Source of the DNA: Flammeovirgaceae bacterium
GTDB taxonomy: Bacteria > Bacteroidota > Bacteroidia > Cytophagales > Cyclobacteriaceae
Direction of reading: 5' to 3'
NCBI GenBank assembly: GCA_947457025.1
Contig: CANGUI010000034.1
Coordinates: 1 to 11,484, forward strand
DNA length: 11,484 bases
Every line of letters begins with the position of its first letter. The stretch's first letter is position 1. This document shows, in pieces, positions 1 through 6,223 of this stretch. Under the pieces are notes generated by a model. It did no database searches, was not told where the DNA came from, and saw only the letters and a program-made list of their open reading frames with translations. A program made the position numbers and the translations under genes.

Positions 1-149
1 AACAAAAGCAAAAACTGCGCGCAGCGCTGGTTTTTGATCTGAATCCCACCCCCTTCGGATCACCGCAGGTAATCCAGTCACGCGTTGTGGTGTACGAGTC
101 GAGCCACGCAGGCGTGAGCGAAGACGAACAAAAGCAAAAACTGCGCGCA
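1..149. repeat. 23-bp direct repeat, copies 126 bp apart
   Basis: Bases 1-23 and 127-149 are identical; the match stops at base 24 versus 150, and its left end cannot be judged because the window starts there. The 126-bp offset is exactly 42 codons, so the reading frame is kept across both copies. Confidence 0.8.
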
Positions 150-293
150 AGGCATACAGACAAACCCGACAAGCAGGTAATGTTGATCACCGCATATTTT
201 GCGGAGACTAGACCTGATATTCATCGCATTTTCGTGAACATGACCACTCAAAAAGAGTCGCATCGCCCGAAAAGGAAAAGATTCGAGGCATAG
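3..293 (+). CDS. C-terminal part of an unrecognised protein (5' end outside window)
   Basis: This frame is open from the window edge to a TAG at 291-293, about 96 codons, and its first half has GC-rich third positions like the real genes nearby. The end is very basic (HRPKRKRF). I recognise no family. The heptapeptide QKQKLRA occurs twice, 42 codons apart, because a 23-bp DNA stretch at 1-23 recurs in frame at 127-149. The residues after the two copies are unrelated, so this is not a simple tandem protein repeat. The ATG at 87 could serve as a start for a short ORF, but the frame continues upstream of it, which favours a truncated longer gene. It converges with the GH65 gene. A chance open frame, or a gene tail rearranged by a local duplication, remains possible. 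Confidence 0.4.
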   Translation, partial: QKQKLRAALVFDLNPTPFGSPQVIQSRVVVYESSHAGVSEDEQKQKLRARHTDKPDKQVMLITAYFAETRPDIHRIFVNMTTQKESHRPKRKRFEA

Positions 294-477
294 TCTGCAC
301 GTTGGCTATCGTAACCTTCGGTCATCATGGTAGTGGCGCGATAGTTTTTATCTCACAGGGTACGTCATCCATCGCCAGGCATACCCGGCGAGGGGATGGG
401 CGCGTTGTACGGCCGAAAAGGCCCGGGGCCTTCCGGGGTACCGGTTCAGTTTTTTGGATCTGAGAACCCGCAGCCAT
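294..477. other. Convergent intergenic region with a possible weak terminator
   Basis: These 184 bases separate two convergent genes and hold no convincing ORF. The only structure seen is a perfect 6-bp stem AAGGCC/GGCCTT around a CGG loop at 418-432. It is followed on the minus strand by a short T run (CCTTTTCGG) and on the plus strand by six T's at 450-455. It could end transcription of either gene, but it is short and I rate it weak. Confidence 0.35.
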
Positions 478-2514
478 TTATCTTCGGTTCACCCACGTCT
501 TTTTCTCCCTGCCTGCACCTGTGATGGTGATGCTCTTCCAGTTGGGCGGCAGAGCTGTTTTGATCTGCGTGATGCCGGTGGGCGTGATTTCTAAACCACC
601 GAAGCCCATCAGCGCTGCCTGCAGAATTCCGCCCGCGCCCGTGGCGAAGTAGGGGTTCGTGCCGCCTTTGCCTTCGGCAATTACCCGGAAGGGCGGATTG
701 AGGTTAAGCACATACGCATCTTTGAACCAAAAGAATGCTTTTTCGCTATCGCCCAGGCGTGCATACAGGAGCGCAAAAACGGCCTGTGTCATGGACGGCG
801 TTCCTTCATTGGGAACGCGCTGCTCGTAATAGTTCAGATCTTTCCGGATCGAACCCGGATCTCTCACTTCCCGGAGGGGATAAGCGAGTAAATTCACGTC
901 GGCCTGTTTGATGCCCTCGCCATTGTAGGTGGCGTGCTCGCGCGTGGTGCCGTCGGGAAATTTCAGAATGGGAATGTTGTTCGCCACGTTCAGCCAATCC
1001 GGATCGGGCACAAGGCCAAGCAGTTTCGCCGCTTCGGTGGCCATCTGCAGGTTGGCTTTCGCGGCTGCGTTGGTAAAGGCGTTGTTGTCTACGTTCTCAG
1101 CCCACTCATCTGCTGCCACCACATTCTTGATGTCGAATTTTCCAGGGCCGTTGCGCTCCACACGGCTGGCCCAGAAGTCAGCTGTGGCCGACAGCATCGG
1201 GTAGCCCCGCTCGCGTAACCACGTTTTGTCCTGCGTAACGCAGTAATAGTTCCAGGCCGCAATCGCCACACATGCGGTGATGTGGTGTTCAAACGGGCCG
1301 CTCAGTGCCCACACGGGAGTTTCTTCCACGCCGGTCTCGGCACTTTCCCAGGGAAACATCGCGCCTTTGAAGCCCTTGCTGAATGCATTACGCCGGGCGG
1401 CATCGAGGCGCTGGTAGCGATATTCCATCATGCTTTTGGCCAATTCAGGTTTCAGCACGAGCAGCGCGGGGTACATCCACAATTCGGTATCCCAGAATAC
1501 GTGGCCGTTATACCCTGATCCGCTCAATCCCATGGGGGAGGGTGAGAGCGCGGTACCTTCGCGCGTGAAGGAGTAGAGGTGATATAACATCGAGTTGATG
1601 TCTTGCTGACTTTGCTCATCGCCTTCAATGATGATGCGGCTTTGCCAGAGTTCGTCCCAGGCACGCTGGTGGTACTGCAGCAGGCGCTCGCGGCCTTCCA
1701 GCCTGGCATAGAGCGTCAGGCGCTCTGCCTCATTGAGCGGGTCATCGTGGTGTGCGGAACTCAGGCTCGATCCGGCAATTGAAAACCGGTACACCTTGCC
1801 GGCGGTCAGCTTTTTGGTAAACTTCATGAGGTGCATGTTATTGTCCCACATCTCATGGATAACCCGCGGCTCCTCACCGTGGCGCTCCGGGAACAGGAAA
1901 CTGTTGCTGGCACAAAGCAGCAGTTTGCCCGTAGGGCTTTTTGCTGTAGAGGTCAGCAGGCTGATGGTCACGTGCGGGCGGTCGATTTCATTGTAGTAGT
2001 TCTGCACGTCGCGCAGGGCGTCCGGACTTTCCAGTACGCTCGCTCCGGTAATCGTCAGGTCTTTTTTGGGCTCAATCTCGACATCCAGCAGCACCGTGAA
2101 CGGCAGGTGGCGCAGGGCATAGTAGGTGTAGCGCACCGTAGCTTGATCACCGTAGTCGAACGAAGTCGTGAAGCTGGCTTTTTGCATATCGAGCTCCTGC
2201 ACCAGGTTGCTGGTGCTGCGCCTGTCGAGTCTGCGCCCGTCCACCTCAAGGTACATGTTCAGCAGGTTGAAGCTTTTCAAAAAATTGCTCACGCGACCGC
2301 GGCCGTACAAGTCATACGTGCCGGCCAGCACCACTTCCTTCACCTTGAATGGTTCCGGGCTGGAGATCACCCCCACCATTCCGTTTGCCACTGAGATGCC
2401 GTAATAGTTGGACGGGTCAATGCGCGTGGCGGTGAGTTTCCAGGGATCGATCTTCTGGGCGGCTAAGTTTGTCACCACTAAAATGATGAACAGAAACGGC
2501 AGGCTGCGTTGCAT
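478..2514 (-). CDS. Secreted glycoside hydrolase family 65 protein, probable alpha-glucosidase (kojibiose-hydrolase/PGGHG-like)
   Basis: The 678-aa product has a signal peptide at residues 1-20 (hydrophobic LPFLFIILVVTNLAAQ), so it is probably exported to the periplasm or surface. Residues about 25-270 form the N-terminal sandwich domain and about 300-640 the (alpha/alpha)6 catalytic barrel; the C-terminal domain is short. GH65 landmarks are GYNGHVFWDTELWM (334-347), PWESAETG (388-395), the general-acid motif ADEWAENVDNN with Glu470, and KQAD (536-539). GH65 contains inverting phosphorylases and hydrolases acting on alpha-glucosides. The usual phosphate-site HGSS segment of the phosphorylases reads EGTPS here (570-574), and Glu614 lies where hydrolases carry a general base, so I favour hydrolysis of an alpha-1,2-linked or similar glucoside. 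The frame extends to a TTG at 2538, but the ATG at 2514 gives a clean signal peptide and was chosen. No SusC/SusD genes or other sugar genes lie nearby. Confidence 0.88.
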   Translation of the reverse strand: MQRSLPFLFIILVVTNLAAQKIDPWKLTATRIDPSNYYGISVANGMVGVISSPEPFKVKEVVLAGTYDLYGRGRVSNFLKSFNLLNMYLEVDGRRLDRRSTSNLVQELDMQKASFTTSFDYGDQATVRYTYYALRHLPFTVLLDVEIEPKKDLTITGASVLESPDALRDVQNYYNEIDRPHVTISLLTSTAKSPTGKLLLCASNSFLFPERHGEEPRVIHEMWDNNMHLMKFTKKLTAGKVYRFSIAGSSLSSAHHDDPLNEAERLTLYARLEGRERLLQYHQRAWDELWQSRIIIEGDEQSQQDINSMLYHLYSFTREGTALSPSPMGLSGSGYNGHVFWDTELWMYPALLVLKPELAKSMMEYRYQRLDAARRNAFSKGFKGAMFPWESAETGVEETPVWALSGPFEHHITACVAIAAWNYYCVTQDKTWLRERGYPMLSATADFWASRVERNGPGKFDIKNVVAADEWAENVDNNAFTNAAAKANLQMATEAAKLLGLVPDPDWLNVANNIPILKFPDGTTREHATYNGEGIKQADVNLLAYPLREVRDPGSIRKDLNYYEQRVPNEGTPSMTQAVFALLYARLGDSEKAFFWFKDAYVLNLNPPFRVIAEGKGGTNPYFATGAGGILQAALMGFGGLEITPTGITQIKTALPPNWKSITITGAGREKKTWVNRR

Positions 2515-2794
2515 GGGGATGAGTTTCACGACTGGCAAAATACATAAAAGGCGGGTTGAGGTGGCAGGGCAACAAACAGGAAAGTTCGTTACACCGGCAG
2601 AAACACCAGGATGTGTCTACATTGTACCGGGTGCACCGCATGCGTCAACGCCCGAAAATGTATCTCTCCATGCCCAAATTCAGTTTATCGAAGGGTGGTG
2701 TGTCCGGTGCATCACGCATGTGATGACGGTCACGCCGCTGATGTTCCCTTCCCGATTTGCAGGGGGTTGCCGATACTCGTTCTGATCAAAAATA
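2515..2794. other. Non-coding region upstream of the GH65 gene
   Basis: No credible gene is present; the short open frames have no homology I recognise and no start context. On the minus strand the heptamer TATTTTG (2536-2542) resembles a one-base-short TAnnTTTG -7 element and would give a leader of about 20 nt before the ATG at 2514. I could not find a well-spaced -33 TTG, so it is only a weak promoter candidate. A 6-bp hairpin CATCAC-GCAT-GTGATG sits at 2710-2725 with no obvious role. Confidence 0.35.
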
Positions 2795-2823
2795 AAGAGG
2801 TCACCCGATTGGGGTGACCTCTT
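2786..2823 (-). terminator. Rho-independent terminator of the rhodopsin gene
   Basis: A perfect 12-bp stem (AAGAGGTCACCC at 2795-2806, complement at 2812-2823) encloses a 5-nt loop. Read on the minus strand it is followed by the T-rich tract TTTATTTTTGATC. It lies 59 bp past the rhodopsin stop codon and faces no other leftward gene, so it makes the rhodopsin transcript monocistronic at its 3' end. Confidence 0.85.
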
Positions 2824-2881
2824 GATTTCTGCATCCCGACTTCTAAATGAACCGGGCAGCGTTGCGGGTATCCGAGACGAA

Positions 2882-3616
2882 CTATTTGTTCGAGCTGGAA
2901 ACCGCTACACTATAAACCACCAGACCGAACCCGATCTTGTTGATAGCATCCGCAATGTTGTAGAACAGGTCTACATTAGCTGAGCTCCAGCCGAGGCCGG
3001 TGTTCAACCAACCGCCGGGCATACACATGTACCCGATCGGATAGATCGCCCAACCCACTAATACAAACCACGCCAAAATGCGTACGCCTCTTACCACCGT
3101 AGCATTGCCCGACTGGCTAGCCAGCTGAGCTACTTCACCAAACCATGCGGTATACAGGATGTACACATAACCGAGCGTGGACAGAACACCCCAAAGCACT
3201 GAGTGACCTGATGAGCCATCAGTAAAGGCTTCGCCGTAGTAACCGGTAACGAGCATCCACACGGAAGCGATGATCAATTTCCACAGCAGACTCATCTTTG
3301 CGCCGGCTGCCTTTGTCAACAAATAGAATTCCACGCACATCAACGGCACGGTCAGCGTCCAGTCAATGTAGCGCAGGGCGGTGGGGTTCTCCCCGGTTGC
3401 CAGGTAGTAATCGCGCATGTAGTAGTAGTGAACAGCTGCGATACCGGTGATCAGGCCTGATACCAGTAAAGACAGTCTCCATTTTCCATCTACGCTGCTG
3501 CGCTCAGCAAAGAAGAAAACGGAAGAGGCCAGCATGGCCATGTACCCGGTAAAAAACGTGAATGCGATGGGATCATCCACCGGAATATTCACGATGTCTG
3601 CAATGATGGTTAACAT
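2882..3616 (-). CDS. Proteorhodopsin, light-driven outward proton pump (DTE motif, predicted green, antenna-type glycine)
   Basis: This 244-aa protein has seven membrane helices (about 15-37, 47-67, 80-101, 109-126, 138-159, 176-197, 212-236). The retinal Schiff-base lysine is Lys227 in NIADAINK. Helix C RYIDWTLTVPLMCVEFYLL supplies Asp85 (acceptor), Thr89 and Glu96 (donor), the DTE signature of proton pumps; Arg82, Asp223 and His63 match proteorhodopsin R94, D227 and H75. Met93 aligns with spectral-tuning position 105, where Leu or Met goes with green and Gln with blue absorption. Helix E reads WGVLSTLGYVYILY, placing Gly143 where bacteriorhodopsin has Trp138 and xanthorhodopsin has Gly156, the opening to the carotenoid antenna. 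It would use light to build proton-motive force in the inner membrane. The ATG at 3616 is followed directly by the expected N-terminus. Neither blh nor a carotenoid gene adjoins it, so retinal must be made elsewhere or acquired. Confidence 0.96.
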   Translation of the reverse strand: MLTIIADIVNIPVDDPIAFTFFTGYMAMLASSVFFFAERSSVDGKWRLSLLVSGLITGIAAVHYYYMRDYYLATGENPTALRYIDWTLTVPLMCVEFYLLTKAAGAKMSLLWKLIIASVWMLVTGYYGEAFTDGSSGHSVLWGVLSTLGYVYILYTAWFGEVAQLASQSGNATVVRGVRILAWFVLVGWAIYPIGYMCMPGGWLNTGLGWSSANVDLFYNIADAINKIGFGLVVYSVAVSSSNK

Positions 3617-3811
3617 AGGTTTTGTTGTTTAAGTAGGATTTTAACAAACAAACTTCGGTCTTGTTTGCATGTTTGTTTTAAATATCCCAAAAAAAATTAA
3701 ACAAAGCAGTAAATCTGTCAGGTTTTTGTTGATAACAGGCTCATTTTTTATACGATCGGCAGCAGGAAGGGATGGGATATTTTATACTTCCTAATCCTAG
3801 GTGTGCATTAC

Positions 3812-3825
3812 TCCGAGGCCTCGGA
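3812..3825. repeat. Perfect 14-bp palindrome
   Basis: TCCGAGGCCTCGGA is fully self-complementary. It lies about 195 bp upstream of the rhodopsin start in otherwise non-coding DNA. It could bind a dimeric regulator or be a chance GC-rich palindrome. Confidence 0.6.
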
Positions 3826-3955
3826 TGCCGCTTGTGTGTGGGGCCAAGCGCTTGATCGAGGGGCGCCCTTTCTGCTTGTATGTTTTTTGTTTGGGGTGCC
3901 TCTTCGCGCAATACGGTTACTCGGTTAAGCTGTAGCATGCGACTAGTTTGTTGTC

Positions 3956-3985
3956 GATCGTATTTTATGGCCATAAAGCTCGATC
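3956..3985. repeat. 30-bp interrupted palindrome
   Basis: A 14-bp perfect core TTTATGGCCATAAA (3964-3977) is flanked, after 3 unpaired bases on each side, by a second complementary pair GATCG (3956-3960) and CGATC (3981-3985). The nested symmetry suggests an operator or cruciform site rather than a terminator, since no T run follows. Confidence 0.6.
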
Positions 3986-4015
3986 ACTAAATTGGTGAAG
4001 GGGGTACCCCGGCCA

Positions 4016-4082
4016 GGGATTGCAGCGGAAAGCCCGAAGTGCGCAGGCTGTGCGGGTGGACGGACTTGCAGCGGAAAGCCCG
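4016..4082. repeat. Pair of 17-bp direct repeats with hairpin potential
   Basis: TTGCAGCGGAAAGCCCG occurs at 4020-4036 and again at 4066-4082, offset 46 bp. Each copy can fold on the minus strand as GGGCTT, an 8-nt loop, then AATCCC (copy 1, one mismatch) or AAGTCC (copy 2, fully paired with one G-U). They lie 94-160 bp past the SDR stop, and the minus strand is the SDR's own strand. I have an impression of having seen similar sequences between genes in other Bacteroidota but cannot confirm it here. Confidence 0.65.
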
Positions 4083-4175
4083 GCCCGAGCGGTGTGAGCC
4101 GGCGGGTGGTGGCGAGGGGGCCGCCTACAGATCGTTGCGGGTTGCTTGTCATGCGGTGCCAGCCGCCAGAACCAG

Positions 4176-5033
4176 CTACTTCCCGCGGCTCTTCTCCAGT
4201 TTGTCCCACATCTCTTCGGTGATTTCTTCGAAGTGGCTGAACTCGCCACCGTTTCGGAGCCACTCGCCGCCATCGATGGTTACCACTTCGCCGTTGATGT
4301 AGGCGGAGTAGTCGGACAGCAGGTAGGCCGCCAGGTTGGCAAGCTCCTGGTGGTCGCCCACGCGCTTAAGCGGAATGCGGGCGGCGGGATCGAATTTGCT
4401 GACCAGGTCTCCGGGCAGCAGGCGGCTCCAGGCGCCTTCGGTGGGGAAGGGGCCCGGCGCGATGGCGTTGCTGCGGATGTTGTACTTGGCCCACTCCACG
4501 GCGAGCGACCGCGTGAGGGCAAGCACGCCGGCCTTACCGCAAGCCGATGGCACCACGTAGCCGGAGCCGGTCCATGCATACGTCGTGACAATGTTGAGGA
4601 ACACGCCGGGTTGTTTGTTTTTGATCCAACGCTTGCCGGCAGCGAGGGTGGTGTAATAGGTGCCGCGCAGCACAATGTCGACCACAATATCGAAGGCGCG
4701 GTGCGACAGGCGCTCGGTGGGGCTAATGAAATTGCCGGCTGCATTGTTGAGGACGCCGTGAATAACCCCAAACCGGTTTTCGGTTTCGTTCAGCAGACGT
4801 TCGATTTCCTCATACTTGCGCACATCGCACGAAACGGCCAGCACCTCTCCGCCGGTTTCGGCCATGAGTTGTGCGGCCGCCTGTTCGAGCACATCTTTTT
4901 TGCGGCTGGTGATGACGAGGTTGGCACCCAACTGGAGCAGGTACCTGCCCATGGAGCGGCCAAGGCCGGTGCCGCCGCCGGTGATGATGATGGTTTTGCC
5001 CTGAAATGCCTCTGGTTTGAACATGCCCTCCAT
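4176..5033 (-). CDS. SDR oxidoreductase, 2,4-dienoyl-CoA reductase type
   Basis: A 285-aa short-chain dehydrogenase with a Rossmann dinucleotide site TGGGTGLG (18-25) and the NNAAGNF motif (96-102). The active-site set of mitochondrial 2,4-dienoyl-CoA reductase DECR1 (Asn148, Tyr199, Ser210, Lys214) is matched with identical spacing by Asn101, Tyr152, Ser163 and Lys167, within TTYAWTGSGYVVPSACGK. The PGPFPTEGAWSRL segment is also typical of that branch. The family reduces 2,4-dienoyl-CoA esters with NADPH during beta-oxidation of unsaturated fatty acids; this role is inferred, as no other fatty-acid genes adjoin. The frame runs to an ATG at 5111, only 11 bp from the divergent OmpA-type gene and adding residues the family lacks, so I chose the ATG at 5033. 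The ATG at 5024 (MFKPEAF) is equally consistent with the family's N-terminus. Confidence 0.87.
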   Translation of the reverse strand: MEGMFKPEAFQGKTIIITGGGTGLGRSMGRYLLQLGANLVITSRKKDVLEQAAAQLMAETGGEVLAVSCDVRKYEEIERLLNETENRFGVIHGVLNNAAGNFISPTERLSHRAFDIVVDIVLRGTYYTTLAAGKRWIKNKQPGVFLNIVTTYAWTGSGYVVPSACGKAGVLALTRSLAVEWAKYNIRSNAIAPGPFPTEGAWSRLLPGDLVSKFDPAARIPLKRVGDHQELANLAAYLLSDYSAYINGEVVTIDGGEWLRNGGEFSHFEEITEEMWDKLEKSRGK

Positions 5034-5122
5034 AGTCTCTATTGAAATTGGTTTCTCAGCGGCTAAGGTTAGCAAATAATTGGGAAATGATCGTATTTTG
5101 TACCCAATCATTTTTTTGACTT
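5034..5122. promoter_or_regulatory. Divergent promoter region for the SDR and OmpA-type genes
   Basis: This AT-rich 89-bp gap must hold start signals for both genes. On the plus strand TATTTTG (5094-5100) is a one-base-short version of the Bacteroidota -7 box, 22 nt before the ATG at 5123. On the minus strand a TATTTG lies within AATTATTTGC. Neither has a clear -33 partner at normal spacing, so the exact boxes are uncertain. Confidence 0.4.
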
Positions 5123-6076
5123 ATGCGATTACTGACCACTATTGTTATTATTGTTTTTGCTTGCTCACTGCAAGGCTGCCTGGTGTCGAAGAAGAAGTTT
5201 GACGACATGCTGGCCCAAAAGGTAAAGGCGGACGGCGAACTGGCTGACAAATCTGCGCTGCTGACAAAAGCCCATGCCGATCTTGATACCCTGGGGCGGC
5301 AGTTGGCCCGCCTGAAAAAAGATACGGCCAGCCTGGCGCTGGAGTTCCGGGCACAGCGGCAGAAAACAACCGAACTCGACCAAGAGTACAACCGGCTGAA
5401 CAGCTCGTACAAGAATCTGTTAAACAGCAGTGGAAAATTGAACCGCGACCTTTCCGAACAGCGCGAGCAGTTACTCGCCATTCAGGCCCATCTCGACAAC
5501 ACGCGCCGCGTGAACGACTCGCTCAGTAACAGCCTGGTAGAACGCGAGAAGAAAGTTGCGGAACTGGAAACCGTGCTGAACAATAAAGAGAAAGCGGTGA
5601 AGGCATTGAAAGACCGGATTACCAACTCGCTGTTGAATTTCAAAGAGAGCGACCTGACGGTGAACGTGAAAAATGGCAATGTGTATGTGTCGCTGGCCGA
5701 GCAGCTGCTGTTTGGCTCGGGCAGCATTGAGATTGATACCAAAGGGGTGACGGCTCTGCAACAGTTGGCGAAGGCCATACGAGATCAGCGCGATATCCAG
5801 ATTCTGGTGGAAGGCCATACAGATAATGTGCCCATCTCGAAAAAGTCGCTTTACATGCAAGACAATTGGGATCTGAGCGTGCTGCGCGCCACGGCCATCA
5901 CGAAGATCCTGACGAAGGCGGGCGTAGCCCCGAACCAGGTAACGTCGGCCGGGCAGGGGGAGTTTAACCCGCTGGGCAGCAACGACACGCCCGCGAACCG
6001 TGCGCGGAATCGCCGCACGGAAATCATCATCACACCAAACCTGGACGAACTGTTCAAAATCCTGGAATCGAATTAA
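5123..6076 (+). CDS. Outer-membrane lipoprotein with coiled coil and OmpA-type peptidoglycan-binding domain
   Basis: The 317-aa product starts with a lipoprotein signal peptide ending in LQGC, with Cys19 as the predicted lipidated residue. Residues about 22-165 are rich in charged heptads and Gln/Asn and look like a long coiled coil. Residues about 180-303 form an OmpA/MotB-like domain with FGSGS (197-201), VEGHTDNVP (229-237), NWDLSVLRA (248-256) and the end motif ANRARNRRTEI (291-301). Asp250 and Arg298 fit the pair that holds diaminopimelate in OmpA. It probably tethers the outer membrane to the cell wall, with the coil spanning the periplasm. Similar coiled-coil OmpA lipoproteins are common in Bacteroidota and their exact roles are mostly unknown. 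The ATG at 5123 is the natural start because it opens directly into the signal peptide. It stands alone, convergent with the next gene. Confidence 0.92.
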   Translation: MRLLTTIVIIVFACSLQGCLVSKKKFDDMLAQKVKADGELADKSALLTKAHADLDTLGRQLARLKKDTASLALEFRAQRQKTTELDQEYNRLNSSYKNLLNSSGKLNRDLSEQREQLLAIQAHLDNTRRVNDSLSNSLVEREKKVAELETVLNNKEKAVKALKDRITNSLLNFKESDLTVNVKNGNVYVSLAEQLLFGSGSIEIDTKGVTALQQLAKAIRDQRDIQILVEGHTDNVPISKKSLYMQDNWDLSVLRATAITKILTKAGVAPNQVTSAGQGEFNPLGSNDTPANRARNRRTEIIITPNLDELFKILESN

Positions 6077-6109
6077 GTTCTGCAGTGCCGCTTTGCTGTT
6101 CACGTTTAT

Positions 6110-6165
6110 GAACTACTTCTGGCGGTAGCGCGGGCTCACCCTTTCGGGGAAATAAAAAGTAGTTC
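6110..6165. repeat. 9-bp inverted repeat between convergent genes
   Basis: GAACTACTT (6110-6118) is the exact reverse complement of AAGTAGTTC (6157-6165), with 38 bases between that contain a small CCC/GGG hairpin. The position between two convergent stop codons fits a role in 3' end formation, but the loop is long and there is no clear T run. Confidence 0.4.
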
Positions 6166-6223
6166 CGGCAGTTCGTACGCTGCGGAAAACCGGCAGTGCG
6201 TGCTGGCTGTGGGGGCCGCGGGC

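Larger units (their letters stand above)
3617..4175. other. Long non-coding region between the SDR and rhodopsin genes
   Basis: About 560 bases without a credible gene. The first 170 bases, next to the rhodopsin start, are AT-rich with runs of A and T and probably hold its promoter, though I could not place -33 and -7 boxes with proper spacing. The middle contains two palindromes (3812-3825 and 3956-3985). The GC-rich part next to the SDR stop carries a pair of 17-bp direct repeats (4020-4036 and 4066-4082). Open frames crossing it on both strands look like by-products of the high GC near the SDR end. Confidence 0.6.

Noticed and set aside
1831..2394. 187-codon open frame on the plus strand
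   Set aside because: It is antisense to the GH65 N-terminal domain; no start context or domain.
2408..2817. Plus-strand open frames running into the rhodopsin terminator
   Set aside because: One overlaps the GH65 start in antisense, the other ends within the terminator hairpin; neither has recognisable sequence features.
2882..3616. Rhodopsin as a sodium or chloride pump, or a sensory rhodopsin
   Set aside because: Sodium pumps carry NDQ and chloride pumps NTQ or TSA-type triads; this one has Asp-Thr-Glu with a carboxylate donor, and no transducer gene is adjacent.
3776..4175. tRNA or other structured RNA gene in the long gap
   Set aside because: I found no cloverleaf or TTCGA-type T-loop; the structures seen are simple palindromes and repeats.
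3741..4263. Minus-strand open frames in the SDR-rhodopsin gap
   Set aside because: They overlap the SDR end in another frame and cross the repeats; composition is Arg/Pro-rich with no domain or credible start.
4146..5045. 299-codon open frame on the plus strand
   Set aside because: It covers the SDR gene in antisense. The SDR frame has all catalytic residues in place, while this frame shows no domain.
5471..6103. 210-codon open frame on the minus strand
   Set aside because: It is antisense to the OmpA-domain lipoprotein and shows no domain.
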